From Venturia oleaginea (Eukaryota; Ascomycota; Dothideomycetes; Venturiales; Venturiaceae), in NCBI GenBank assembly GCA_013176395.1, contig JABMLP010000009.1:62001-126000 (forward strand): DNA of 64,000 nucleotides. Reading direction: 5' to 3'. The position numbers were made by a program, and so were the translations under genes. Every line of letters starts with the position of its first letter. Positions within the stretch are counted from its first letter, which is position 1. Of the stretch, positions 11,093 to 20,325 are shown in pieces. The notes under the pieces were generated by a model. It did no database searches. It had not been told where the DNA came from and was given only the letters and a program-made list of their open reading frames with translations.

Positions 11093-11192
11093 TGTCAAAT
11101 GGATTGGTCTGTGCACGAGACACATTGTGTATATATACGAGGCCCTCAGTCTCTCAATTCAAAAATCAGTCTGCTTCATCTACGTTTTGACA
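11093..11192 (+). repeat. Diverged solo LTR related to the copia element at 54.7 kb
   Basis: Begins TGTCAAATG and ends TTTTGACA like the 129-bp LTRs at 54690 and 60179. It shares GCACGAG, GTGTATATATA, the TCAATTCA block and CAGTCTGCTTCATCTAC in the same order, but is about 30 bp shorter. No internal region is attached and no matching 5-bp duplication is visible. It abuts the gypsy gag relic. Confidence 0.75.
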
Positions 11193-11639
11193 CATGAATA
11201 TTATGCATTAGCTCCAGGAAATTCCGATTGTTCTATCATTAAAGAGATTATCTATTCCATTTTATACCTCCCAAAGATCCCACCTTCATTTGTACAGGAC
11301 GGAACGAGAACAATCGAACAACACACGGCACTGAACGAGGACAAGCCAACTACCACCTACACTGAACGAGGAAGCCCCAGGAACGGTCGGTTGCCTATCA
11401 CATAAGATACTCCTTATTCAGTTACAGTATTTTGAACGATCCCACACTCACTTACACAGAACGGAACGAGGGATAACGAACGCAGAAGTAGGTTCAGGAA
11501 TTAGGATGGGAAGATGGACGTATTTTTAAAATGTTTCCATTTTATTGCTAGCTAATTTGGTGGGGTGATATTGGCCGCCTCGGCCCCGCTGTCCTGAAAC
11601 CCATCTATCCGACTCGTACCATTCTCATTCGAAAAGCTG
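11193..11639. other. Spacer downstream of the C2H2 gene
   Basis: Contains loosely repeated GGAACGAG / CACTGAACGAGG phrases (11300-11480) and no gene. The last 100 bases may be 3' UTR of the reverse-strand C2H2 gene. Confidence 0.3.
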
Positions 11640-12314
11640 CTACGCAGGCCAGTACCATGGCCAATCCTGAGTCTCTGGGTCCGGGTAGCCTTCAAAGGCC
11701 GGTTCAAATTGGGGGAACGGGTCATATTGATGGACTGGAGGAGCTTGGAGGAGCGAAGGAGCTCGGAGGAGCGCAGGAGCTTGGAGGAGCGCAGGAGCTT
11801 GGAGGAGCGCAGGAGCTTGGAGGAGCGCAGGAGCTTGGAGGAGCGGAGAAGCTTGGAGGAGCGGCTGCGGTGGGATGACTGGTAATGGGGCTTGTCGTTT
11901 CCTGATTCGCTGCTTGTTTGGATTGTCCAAATTGAAGTATGTGTGCCCTTGCTGTTTTTCATGGCGATTTGCCGAAGACTGATCGGTGAATTGTGCCTGG
12001 CATATATCGCACTGGAATTTCGGCACCTTCGTGTGGGTCCTCTCATGGGTGCTCAATTGGGACTTCTGGTGGAAGCGACTTGCGCAAGAGCGGCACTGGA
12101 GAAGTGGTTTGCAATGAGTCTTTTCGTGACGCAACCGATCAACCCTTGTTTTGAACGCCTTGCAGCAGTTGGTGCCATCCTCCTTCAGGAAGAGGCACAT
12201 ATGGCCGTCATAGTTGCGATCTTGGAGGGGGATAAGGTCGGTTAAATAGTGGTAAACGCGGTGGTTGCTATCATCCGAAGGCATCATCTCTTTTTCTGCT
12301 GTGCTTTTGGGCAT
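11640..12314 (-). CDS. Three-finger C2H2 zinc-finger protein with hexapeptide-repeat tail
   Basis: 224 residues from ATG 12314. Three C2H2 fingers: about 38-67 (spacing extended by an insertion, CLFLKEDGTNC...H...H), about 74-94 (CRSCASRFHQKSQLSTHERTH) and about 102-124 (CDICQAQF...H...GH). A basic stretch KQRIRKRQ follows. The tail then holds seven to eight near-perfect LLQAPA hexapeptides (about 150-200) and an acidic-aromatic end (FEPAFEGYP...DWPWYWPA). A DNA-binding regulator is the natural reading of the fingers; targets are unknown. The tail repeat is a DNA-level minisatellite of the GCTCCTCCAAGCTCCTGC type and probably varies between strains. The hairpin repeats at 12350-12628 lie directly upstream, in or near its promoter. 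It is intact, but unusually repeat-rich and located in transposon-dense DNA. Confidence 0.75.
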   Translation of the reverse strand: MPKSTAEKEMMPSDDSNHRVYHYLTDLIPLQDRNYDGHMCLFLKEDGTNCCKAFKTRVDRLRHEKTHCKPLLQCRSCASRFHQKSQLSTHERTHTKVPKFQCDICQAQFTDQSSANRHEKQQGHTYFNLDNPNKQRIRKRQAPLPVIPPQPLLQASPLLQAPALLQAPALLQAPALLQAPALLRAPSLLQAPPVHQYDPFPQFEPAFEGYPDPETQDWPWYWPA

Positions 12315-12349
12315 TCTAAGAAGGACATGTTAGAACTAGATCTTTATAC

Positions 12350-12628
12350 ACGATATCGATATCGATAAATTTTTGGCAAATTTCGAGAATCAAATTGCCA
12401 GGAATTTACCGGAATCGAAGTCAACTTGAGCAATAGCAGTGCTAGATTGATATCGATACATTTCTGGCGATTTGAACTTCTGGCAAGCTTTGAAGTTCAA
12501 ATCGCCAGGAATGTATCGAGGTCGAAGTCAAGTTGAGCAAGAGCTGTACTAGATTGATTTCGATACATTTCTATCAATTTGAACTTCTGGCAAGCTTTGA
12601 ATTTCAAATCGCTAGGAATGTATCGAGA
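12350..12628. repeat. Three tandem hairpin-forming repeats
   Basis: Three imperfect palindromes spaced 91 and 107 bp apart, starting at 12362, 12453 and 12560. The best, at 12453-12520, pairs TCGATACATTTCTGGCGATT (running on through TGAACTTC) with its inverse across the loop TGGCAAGCTTT, one mismatch in 28. The outer two have three to four mismatches, mostly consistent with transitions. The units are joined by GTCAACTTGAGCA-like spacers. They lie just upstream of the C2H2 start. Confidence 0.85.
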
Positions 12629-12884
12629 TCGAAGTCTACTTGAGCACTATGTTCAAAAATAAGAGCACGATCAGGATCAATAAACTTACTTCGAGTTTGT
12701 ATGTATGATGATATTGATCCAAATGTTTTTGGTGAGGGGAGGAGAGTGCGAACTTCGCGGTGCTTTTGTACTGTGCAATCTTTGGTGGTTCAGTCTTTTG
12801 GGTCAACGCTGTCGAGTTTTTTTTTCACTTTTTTCCACGAACCTTGGGACTGAGTGCATAGACAAACGCTTCAGAAGTGTCGCG

Positions 12885-13037
12885 TGGAATACTTCTCTTT
12901 TGCTAGCCATGTCGAACCGCTAGAATACGGACCAAGTTTCGATGACTTGGTGGTAATGCCCCGTGGGTTACTTCTCTTTTGACAGCCATGTCGAACCGCT
13001 AGAATACGGACCAAGTTCCGATGACTTGGTGGTAATG
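12885..13037. repeat. Tandem duplication of about 70 bp
   Basis: Two copies, 12891-12958 and 12970-13037 (period 79), sharing GCCATGTCGAACCGCTAGAA and GATGACTTGGTGGTAATG with few differences. No coding sense seen. Confidence 0.85.
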
Positions 13038-16000
13038 AACCACAAGCCTACCTGCATCAAAGGGAATCGGGTCCGCGGCGCTAATGACCAGCATTGGTGT
13101 CGGCGAGGACGTATTGATAGTCCCGACGGGTGCCTCTTGGGAGCCTCTTGGTGATATAGGCGAGGTACCAATCAGATGGATTCAGTCCAGCGACTGAAAT
13201 CCAGTCCGGTAACGTAGGGTTTACAAGTTCTTCGCAAAGATTGTAATTCGATCAGAAGTTCAGTTCTCGAGAGTCCCATCTTGTAATGTCATTTCTTCAT
13301 AGTGCCTTCCATCGTTCTTTCCGTTGGTATCGAGATCAGTCTTGTTCCCTTTGTCAGCATCTTTCGTGGCTTTTGTGGACCTTTTCTCCGCCTCACATGG
13401 ACTACTCGCCTGGTGCCGTTCTTTCCCTCTCTCAACTTCAACCTCCTCTCTACCTGCATCATATACTCTCCATGCTCTATATCTTTCCTCCTGTCTCCAT
13501 GTGCTTTTAAGAAGATCGATATGGTATACTTCTCTCCACTTTCTTCACCATTATCGAATTCCTGTTCCTGAATACTTAGCAGCATAGCACTCCAACAACG
13601 AGCCTCATACACTCCCCATGCTCTTATCTTTCCTCCTGTCTCCATGTGCTTATGAGAAGATCGACTCACGAGAGTTAGCTCACATCGTTGACGACGGCTT
13701 CAAACCACCACGCGTCGCGACATCAAACTTGCGACCTTGGATTACGCGAACAACTATGGGCGACATCTGCGACACAAGCGTAGGGGTCTGAGAGAATGTA
13801 CGAGGATGAGAAAGTATTTTAAGCTCATAGGAGTTGGCGAACATCGTTCACGACGGCTTCAAACCACCACGTGTCGCTGTTTCACAAGAGAAGGCATAGT
13901 TTAAAAAGAACGAGTAATTATGTTGTCTGGGTATGAAAACACAAAGCGACCCAGGCTCACCGCTTCGTTCCCACATCTCCAGCAAGCGAACAGGATACAG
14001 AGAGAACATTTCCCACTGAAGAACATCAGGTTGTGAAGCGAGTAGTCAAAGAGAAGGCGACCGTCGATTGCCCTCGCCGCGACTCCTCCTTCCGAGAACA
14101 ACGTCCATCATTCTACAGCTCCAATTGACAGCATGGAAACACCAACTGGCGACGTCGTGAAATTCAGATAAGCATACATGCAGCGGACCGACGGTCCGAG
14201 ACAAGGGTGAGCTCGACGTCTGCAGCAGCGTGGTTCCGCCGGCTGTTGGGCGATACACTGAGCGCGCGGATGATGCTGGCACCGAGGTCAAAGCGAATTA
14301 TACATGAATCAGTTGTCTATGGGCAAGGGAAAGACAACGGAAAGAATACCGCAAGGGCGGCAACGTCCCCACGCATGTGCAAGGATCCCGGCTCGGAGGA
14401 ATACAACAGATACTGGGCAATGGCATACCTAGGGACAGGATGGTCAGTTGACGCTATGGCAGGGAAGAGAGCATCAAGGGCATATTGGCGAGAATGGGAG
14501 AGACCAGGTCCTCAGCGGCTTTGAGCTACGATGATATTTCGCTACCGAGGAAACTGAAAGATTTGTTGCGAACAGAAACGAAGGAGAGATATTCCTTTTA
14601 TGTTCCTACACAAAGACAGCTCAAATGGCTAACAATTGGCGTCCCACATGTATGCTGCAGAGCTGGAGGAAAAAAATCCTTCTGTTTGCAAGAATAAGAA
14701 GCATGTTGGAGCTAGAATCGTGTGTCGAATCACTCAGAAGTTTTAATGCCAGACATGCTAGCGAGTATGGAACGAGAAGTCTTGTCATCGACTTTGCGAA
14801 TTTCGCAGTCCCCCTAACGTGGACTGTGCGAATTTCGCGTGTGGCTGAACCAGCTTTCCTCAACTGTTCCAAGGTTGGTCGACTCCGTAATTCTACAAGG
14901 ATCAAAGATTGTACGATACATAAAATACCAGATTATCTTTTTCCACTTTCTGGTTCAATGAGGAAATATAATCTTTCACTTTCTGGTACGTGTCGATAAA
15001 AGTCTCGGACCCAGCCGAGCGCGCGAAAAACCGACTGGCTTTGACGCGACGTCCCATGGTCTTCGGAGCACGTTTCCAGTCTTCCAAGGCAGGCTTTGCA
15101 GCTCGCTTTGGCAGAGAGTTCGCTTTGTCTTGCGGAAAGATCGCTTTGTTTTGCAGAGAGCTCGCTTTGCTTTGCGATGAGCTAATTTGTTTTGCGATGA
15201 GCTAGTTTGGAATCAGAGATGTTCTCCGAGATTCTTCTGAGGGGAGAGGTCGGTAGAAGGCTTTGGACAGAGACGAGGAGGCGGGTTTGTATGCGACCAG
15301 CCTGTACATTCTTTCCATCGGCTTCGTCGTACGATGGGATTTTGAGAGCCGTGTTAATTATAAGTATTGGCATGATATCGAAATCTTGGTCTTTTGCTTA
15401 AGTACCATTTCTACAGATTATCACCAGAGGTCTTATCTCCACGTTTGCTCGCTCATCAAACATTAGATCATGCGAGGAGACTCACTCTCGATTGCATCCA
15501 CGAAGAAAATTGACAGGTCCAGTGAAAGCAAATTTCTGCGGTCGATGTGGGAAAACTCCATGCTAAAATGAGAGAAGCAGAAGGATTTAGGAACACACAA
15601 TACACAATTCTAAGAGAATGACACCAGAAGAAGGCCGACGGGGTAATATTGTCCGTGTGCAAAAGACGTGTAATTCAGCATTCGACGCCGAAATCCTGGG
15701 ACAGAGCCGCAACAAAGGCCGATTCGAGATCGCTGTTTGACCGCGCTCAGTATCTCAAGTAACTGAACTGACTGTATAGGCAATTCCGAGTCCGAGTCTA
15801 GAATAAACTCGAGATTTCAATATTCCTCGCTTCGCAGGAGGATTTCTAGTTCTGCGCATACATAGACAAGACACGTGCATACACACTTACTTAGCGGCGA
15901 TAATTCAAGATTGCACGTCTTTTTTGTGTTGACAGTGCTCGAAAGATGGAGGATCGAAGCTGCTCGCCGGCGACAAGTTGAACTGCACGGGGTCGAGACG

Positions 16001-16212
16001 ATATTCTTTTCGTCAGGGTGGCTGCTTGAAAGCCACGCGCTCCAATGGCATCAATTACGAGAGAGATATGGCCATGAATTCTTGCTAATGCACTGATTGA
16101 TTTTGTTGATGGGATGAAGATGAAGCATGAGCCCCGGCAGATTGTTTTTCCGTACCATGTGCGGCTTTCTTGCCGCTTCAGCACTGACCATGATCACATC
16201 CATTTAACTTAA
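13038..16212. other. Gene-poor spacer
   Basis: Three kilobases without a recognisable gene. It contains imperfect duplications (for example TTTCCTCCTGTCTCCATGTG near 13485 and 13630, and ACGACGGCTTCAAACCACCA near 13693 and 13850) and scattered open frames of 60-125 codons with no domain (for example 14207-14524, forward). I see nothing supportable as a gene. Confidence 0.4.
15097..15207. repeat. Minisatellite, about 21-bp unit, 5 imperfect copies
   Basis: Repeats of the AGAGCTCGCTTTGTTTTGC type with drift between units, running from GCAGCTCGCTTTGG to GATGAGCTAGTTTGG. Confidence 0.8.
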
Positions 16213-18032
16213 GGGGTGTTCGAGAACTCTATGCAATATGCAAGTATGGAGATTTTAAGCGCGGCCGCTCATAATGCATATTGGCCGCGCATATTCATTA
16301 ACGTGTTCGGGGGTATTCGAGAACTCTATGCGATATGCAAATATGGAGATTTTCTGCATATGGTCTCGAGATTAGCGACGTGTTCGAGAGTTTTTTAGCC
16401 CCAATATGCAGAATATGCAATATGCAGAATACGTAGAATTCAGCGCGGCTATTTGACTGCAGCCAATAAGTGCTCCATATGAAATCTGCATATTCTATTC
16501 GACCTTTTTGGCTTTGCCAATATGCACGAAAAATTCTGCTAGATCGCCGTGCAACACCTCAAAAACCACACATTATGAGCGACTGCAACAGCCCACCCAC
16601 CGACGAGTCTGATTATGATGAGAGGGAGGCAGTGATCGATGAGGTCATCCAGTACATTCTGCGCAATGAGGTCGGCAAATTCGAGCGTGCGGAGACTCGT
16701 ATTGAGCGTGGGAGGCGGCGGGCCTTGCGGAGACGCCGCAATCGAATACAGCAGTTCACCGACCCTGGCTATGCGAACGCACATATAGCGGAGCTGTTAC
16801 AAGGTCATCCAGAAACTCTACGTACAGAGACACGACTTACCCGGTACCAATTCGAGTCACTTACGAAGTGGCTCAAGGACAACACCAAGCTCGAGAGGTC
16901 GCGACATGTCGGCTTGGATGCCAAACTCGGAATCTTTTTGTATATCGCCGGCTCAAGGTGTCCAATGCGAACTGCCGGGGCTCACTGGAAGCTTGGTGTC
17001 AGCCAAGTATCGACATCCTTCCACGAAGTACTGAATGCCTTGGTGAAACTAGCAGCTCATAACATCAAAATGTACGGACCTGACGAGGACATTCCGATCC
17101 CAGCGAAGATTCTGGAGCTGCCGGGCAAGATGTCACCCTATTTCGACGATTGTATCGGTGCTGTAGACGGGACCTTGATATATTTTTCCGTGAAGGGCAA
17201 AGATCGCGACCGAGATGGTAAGGATAGCGCTTTTCGTTGTCGCAAAGGCTTCCTTGCGCAGAATGTCCTCGGGGTTGTAGATTTCGATATGAACTTCAAG
17301 TTGGTGTACGGAGGATGGAAGGGAGCCGCTCATGACGCGACTGTGTTCAATGCCGCTCGTCAAGAAGGCCTAATGAATTCACCTCGCGGTAGGTTTTGGT
17401 TAGCAGATGCTGGATACTCGAAAAAGGATGGCTATGGTGGCTTACTTCTTGCGCCGTATATACGGACTCGCTATCATCTTGCAGAATGGAGAAAAGGCGA
17501 CAAGAAACCACAGAACAAAGAGGAGTTGTTCAATCTACGACACGCGAAGCTTCGCAACGTTGTGGAGAGGGTGTACGGTGTACTGAAAAGCCGATTCCAG
17601 ATATTCCGAGCAGCTCGTGATGGCTTCAGCTTAAAGACTCAAACCAAGATTGTATATGCCCTATCCGCAGTTCATAACTGGATCAATGGCCATGGAGGCA
17701 AGCCGAAGAAGGAGTGGAGAAATCTCAAAGATGCGAGGCCTGGCACAGAGGCGGCGAAGTTGTATGAGGAGATACTCGTCGAGAGAGCCGTAGCTCAGCA
17801 GAATAGCGCTCCTCAAGCTGAGTTTGGGAGTGATATTAATGCTACTGCAATGGGACGTCAAATGCACGAAATGAGAGATAGAATAGCCACGGAGATGTGG
17901 GATACTTATCAGCTAGGTCTCCAGGAAAGAGGCCGTCGCCGTGGGCCTCCAGAGTGGCTGAGTAGCAATTCTGAGCTTAGTGAGTCGTCTGGAATAGATA
18001 ATATAGAGGAGGGCGATGTGGATGAAGAGTAA
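16213..18032 (+). mobile_element. PIF/Harbinger-type DNA transposon, copy A, right end not found
   Basis: The left end GGGGGTATTCGAGAACTC at 16309 matches the end of copy B (GGGGGTGTTCGAGAACTC, reverse strand at 33173). A second, partial left terminus (GGGGTGTTCGAGAACTCT) lies at 16213, preceded by TTAA, and runs about 50 bp before a GCGGCCGC/GGCCGCGC palindrome. The element thus shows two tandem left ends. Downstream of the transposase I find no matching inverted terminus, so the right end is lost or diverged. Confidence 0.75.
16575..18032 (+). CDS. PIF/Harbinger (DDE_4) transposase, intact
   Basis: 485 residues from the ATG at 16575, chosen because copy B starts at the same place (MSNCNSPPTDE). 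A charged N-terminal region (about 30-70) precedes a helical segment ending in the DDE_4 nuclease fold. The acidic residues appear in CIGAVDGTLIYF, FWLADAGYSKKDGY and HAKLRNVVERVYGVLKSRFQ, the D, D and E positions of the family. The acidic C-terminus ends NIEEGDVDEE. Autonomous Harbinger elements usually also carry a Myb/SANT gene; none is adjacent here, although a Myb/SANT-like gene lies inside the LTR element 1 kb downstream. The frame is undamaged, so the protein could be functional even though the element's right end is missing. Confidence 0.9.
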   Translation: MSDCNSPPTDESDYDEREAVIDEVIQYILRNEVGKFERAETRIERGRRRALRRRRNRIQQFTDPGYANAHIAELLQGHPETLRTETRLTRYQFESLTKWLKDNTKLERSRHVGLDAKLGIFLYIAGSRCPMRTAGAHWKLGVSQVSTSFHEVLNALVKLAAHNIKMYGPDEDIPIPAKILELPGKMSPYFDDCIGAVDGTLIYFSVKGKDRDRDGKDSAFRCRKGFLAQNVLGVVDFDMNFKLVYGGWKGAAHDATVFNAARQEGLMNSPRGRFWLADAGYSKKDGYGGLLLAPYIRTRYHLAEWRKGDKKPQNKEELFNLRHAKLRNVVERVYGVLKSRFQIFRAARDGFSLKTQTKIVYALSAVHNWINGHGGKPKKEWRNLKDARPGTEAAKLYEEILVERAVAQQNSAPQAEFGSDINATAMGRQMHEMRDRIATEMWDTYQLGLQERGRRRGPPEWLSSNSELSESSGIDNIEEGDVDEE

Positions 18033-18758
18033 TACGTACAGTTACGAAATTTGTTACCAAGAATCGGAGTTAAGATTGTAAATATACGTTTTTTGAATAT
18101 ATTCCGGTCAACTTTTGAACAAGAACTGAGATCTATATACAATCCTTTCTACACTAACCCCCGGAGACAATTATGACTTTTCCACGAACAGTATGTTATA
18201 TGTTTCTGTATTTCTCGAATAATTAATCCGCCACCTTCAATTCAGGCGATTGTAGGCTCAAAACAACCGGGAAGTTATAAAAATTCTAAGTACTTAACAG
18301 TATTAAGTTCTGTTCGGGCGATCTCTAGCGATAAGCTTAGGAGTAACGTGTATTCTGTTGTGGTAAAATATGGGGAAATAACAGGGTTTAATTCAGGGTC
18401 TAGTATCCGAGCGCCAGACGGTCTATTCTAATACCTCAACTTCAGAGCTAGCTGGAGTGAGTAGCACCTTACCGTTTTAGGCGAAATATTATTTATTAAG
18501 AAGCCCTGCAAACGCTGAATGCAACGCATTCAAAATCATTATAATCCGATCAGTATGAGGTTACTGAACAGGGGCGGGAAGTAGACGACCATTTTGACAA
18601 CGGGTAAGGCTGAAGATTCCGCCTTGCAGCCGTTAGGGTCTAAACAACACCTCGAATTCCAGCAATCTTTCTAATAACGCAACCTACAAAAGGTCAACTC
18701 GCCTAATGTCGGTATGAAAAGATGCGCAATACTTGGAAACCCGTTTATTAAAGTCTAT
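18033..18758. other. AT-rich spacer between Harbinger A and the LTR element
   Basis: No gene, no Harbinger terminus and no clear repeat found; many short stops in all frames. Confidence 0.35.
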
Positions 18759-18931
18759 TACAAAGTAGCGATGTATGATGTCAAAAGTGTGTGAATACGA
18801 GTGGAAATGAATGAATGCATAATGTCTAGAATACAGAGACTGAAGCTGCTTATGTGGGCCTTAATGAGGCTGTTTGCAGCGATACAAAGAGAGAGAGAGA
18901 CATCAAACCACAATCCATAATCCACGTTCCA
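18759..18931 (-). repeat. 3' LTR of the chimeric copia element
   Basis: 173 bp. On the reverse strand it runs from TGGAACGTGGATTATGG to GCTACTTTGTA. It differs from the other LTR at three positions. Confidence 0.9.
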
Positions 18932-19021
18932 TCTATGTATATAAATATACTGGTGGTTGAGAGCAGAAAGGAGTTACGAGGTTATACCGAGAACCCGAGA
19001 ACGCTAACGAGATCTATCAAT

Positions 19022-20325
19022 CTAGCTACTATCTTCATCTACAACACCACCATCAAAAGCTATATCGTCGTCAACAAGGTCCTCATTCTCGTCCTCACTC
19101 TCGCTATAGTCCTCCTCCGAAGCGCTTACGTTCTCTATAGCAGCCTTACGTCGCTCTCGATCTTTCTGCTTCTCTCTACGTACAACTCCAACCCTAGTTT
19201 GGTTCATATTCTTGAGTTGACGCTCCTTCTCTGCTTGCCTATCCTTCCACGCCTCATCGAGGAGTACAGTATCACTGAGTTTCTTCTTTACCCACTGTTC
19301 CATCATACTCTCTGGCCAGGCGTAGAACTGATCGGTCTTGCGATCATCATGGTAGAACACCTCATTGACAGACATTAGGACTTCTGGATTGCCCTTGAAG
19401 ATCTCGAGATTCTGCGCCCGCTTCATTGCTTTTGCCATTATAGACTCTCCTCTCTCGGTGACTCGTACAACTGGCTTACCTAGGGCCACTACAAGTTGTC
19501 TAAATCCAGTATCTTTCGTACTCGCGGCATTGGCAATTGCAGCTTTTCTCAACTCCAACTTTGTAGGCTTCACTGACACCCTAGGGTTCTTGCCTCGCTG
19601 CGAAGGTGAAGGTGAAGCTGAACTCGACGACCTTGTAAAGGTAAAGTCATCGTCGAAATCGTCCTCTTCGTCGCTATCCGAACCCGCCATTCTAGAGATT
19701 GACTTCGCGCCTCTCCCGTCCGCCAACCGATCACCTAGTAATTGTCCGATAGCATCCATATTCTCTGGTAGCTTTGACTTGAAGCGGAAGCACTCTCTGT
19801 ACTTCTTGTAGTGTGCCTTCATCGTCTCTACGTCATTCACAAGGACACCTGGCTCGATGTGAGGATAATCGCGAAGAACGCCTTTCTCGCGAGTCCCATT
19901 TCGAGTCCACCCAGAGCAGTGACCCGGATTGCCGTAGTGAGCGCAATATGCATTCCACTGTTCTTTATCGTCTGCCACTTGCTAACCAGTCTCTCTTTTG
20001 TCATAGGCGGAGCTGCCGGGTTTGTCTGCGCTTGATCTACTCCAATACAAGCGTTATCGTATGCCTCATCCTTCCAAGAAGCGCCATTCTGTAGACCACA
20101 GTTCTTTGACTCTACAAAGGAATCAATCATGGCAAGGAGGGTCGGTGAGTTCCACGGATAATTCGCTTGCTTCTCCTTCCTTTTCGACGCTGATGACGAA
20201 GGCGTAGGCGTAGAACTCTCACTACGCGTAGGAGTCTTGTCTCTAGCCGCAAGGCTTCGAGCAGGAGTAGATTCTGTTGTTGACCGCACTGAAACGCTTC
20301 TATCTCGTGGTTGTATACTTGGAGG
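19022..20325 (-). pseudogene. Myb/SANT-like DNA-binding protein inside the LTR element, frameshifted
   Basis: Two overlapping frames, 20289-19837 and 19978-19022, form one protein of about 420 residues. After a Ser/Thr/Pro-rich start comes a Myb/SANT-like domain (Myb_DNA-bind_3 type): YPWNSPTLLAMIDSFVESKN, TKERLVSKWQTIK, then QWNAYCAHYG...CSGWTRNG, and YRECFRFKSKLPENMDAIGQLLGD, the conserved end of the fold. It is followed by an acidic patch (SDSDEEDDFDDDF), a conserved-looking helical block and a charged coiled tail. The frame changes near 19975 (ATAAAGAACAGTGG), where one or two bases are off. No ATG lies before the SANT domain in its frame; that frame opens just after the truncated pol. 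The family is known from PIF/Harbinger accessory genes and from host regulators. The sequence cannot tell a captured host gene from a captured transposon gene. Confidence 0.75.

Noticed and set aside
12705..15662. Numerous frames of 60-125 codons
   Set aside because: None shows a domain, repeats of conserved residues or credible splice sites; expected by chance in 3 kb.
18041..18758. Missing 3' half of the tnp2 transposase on the other side of the LTR element
   Set aside because: Reverse-strand translation of this stretch shows stops in all frames and no tnp2 motif.
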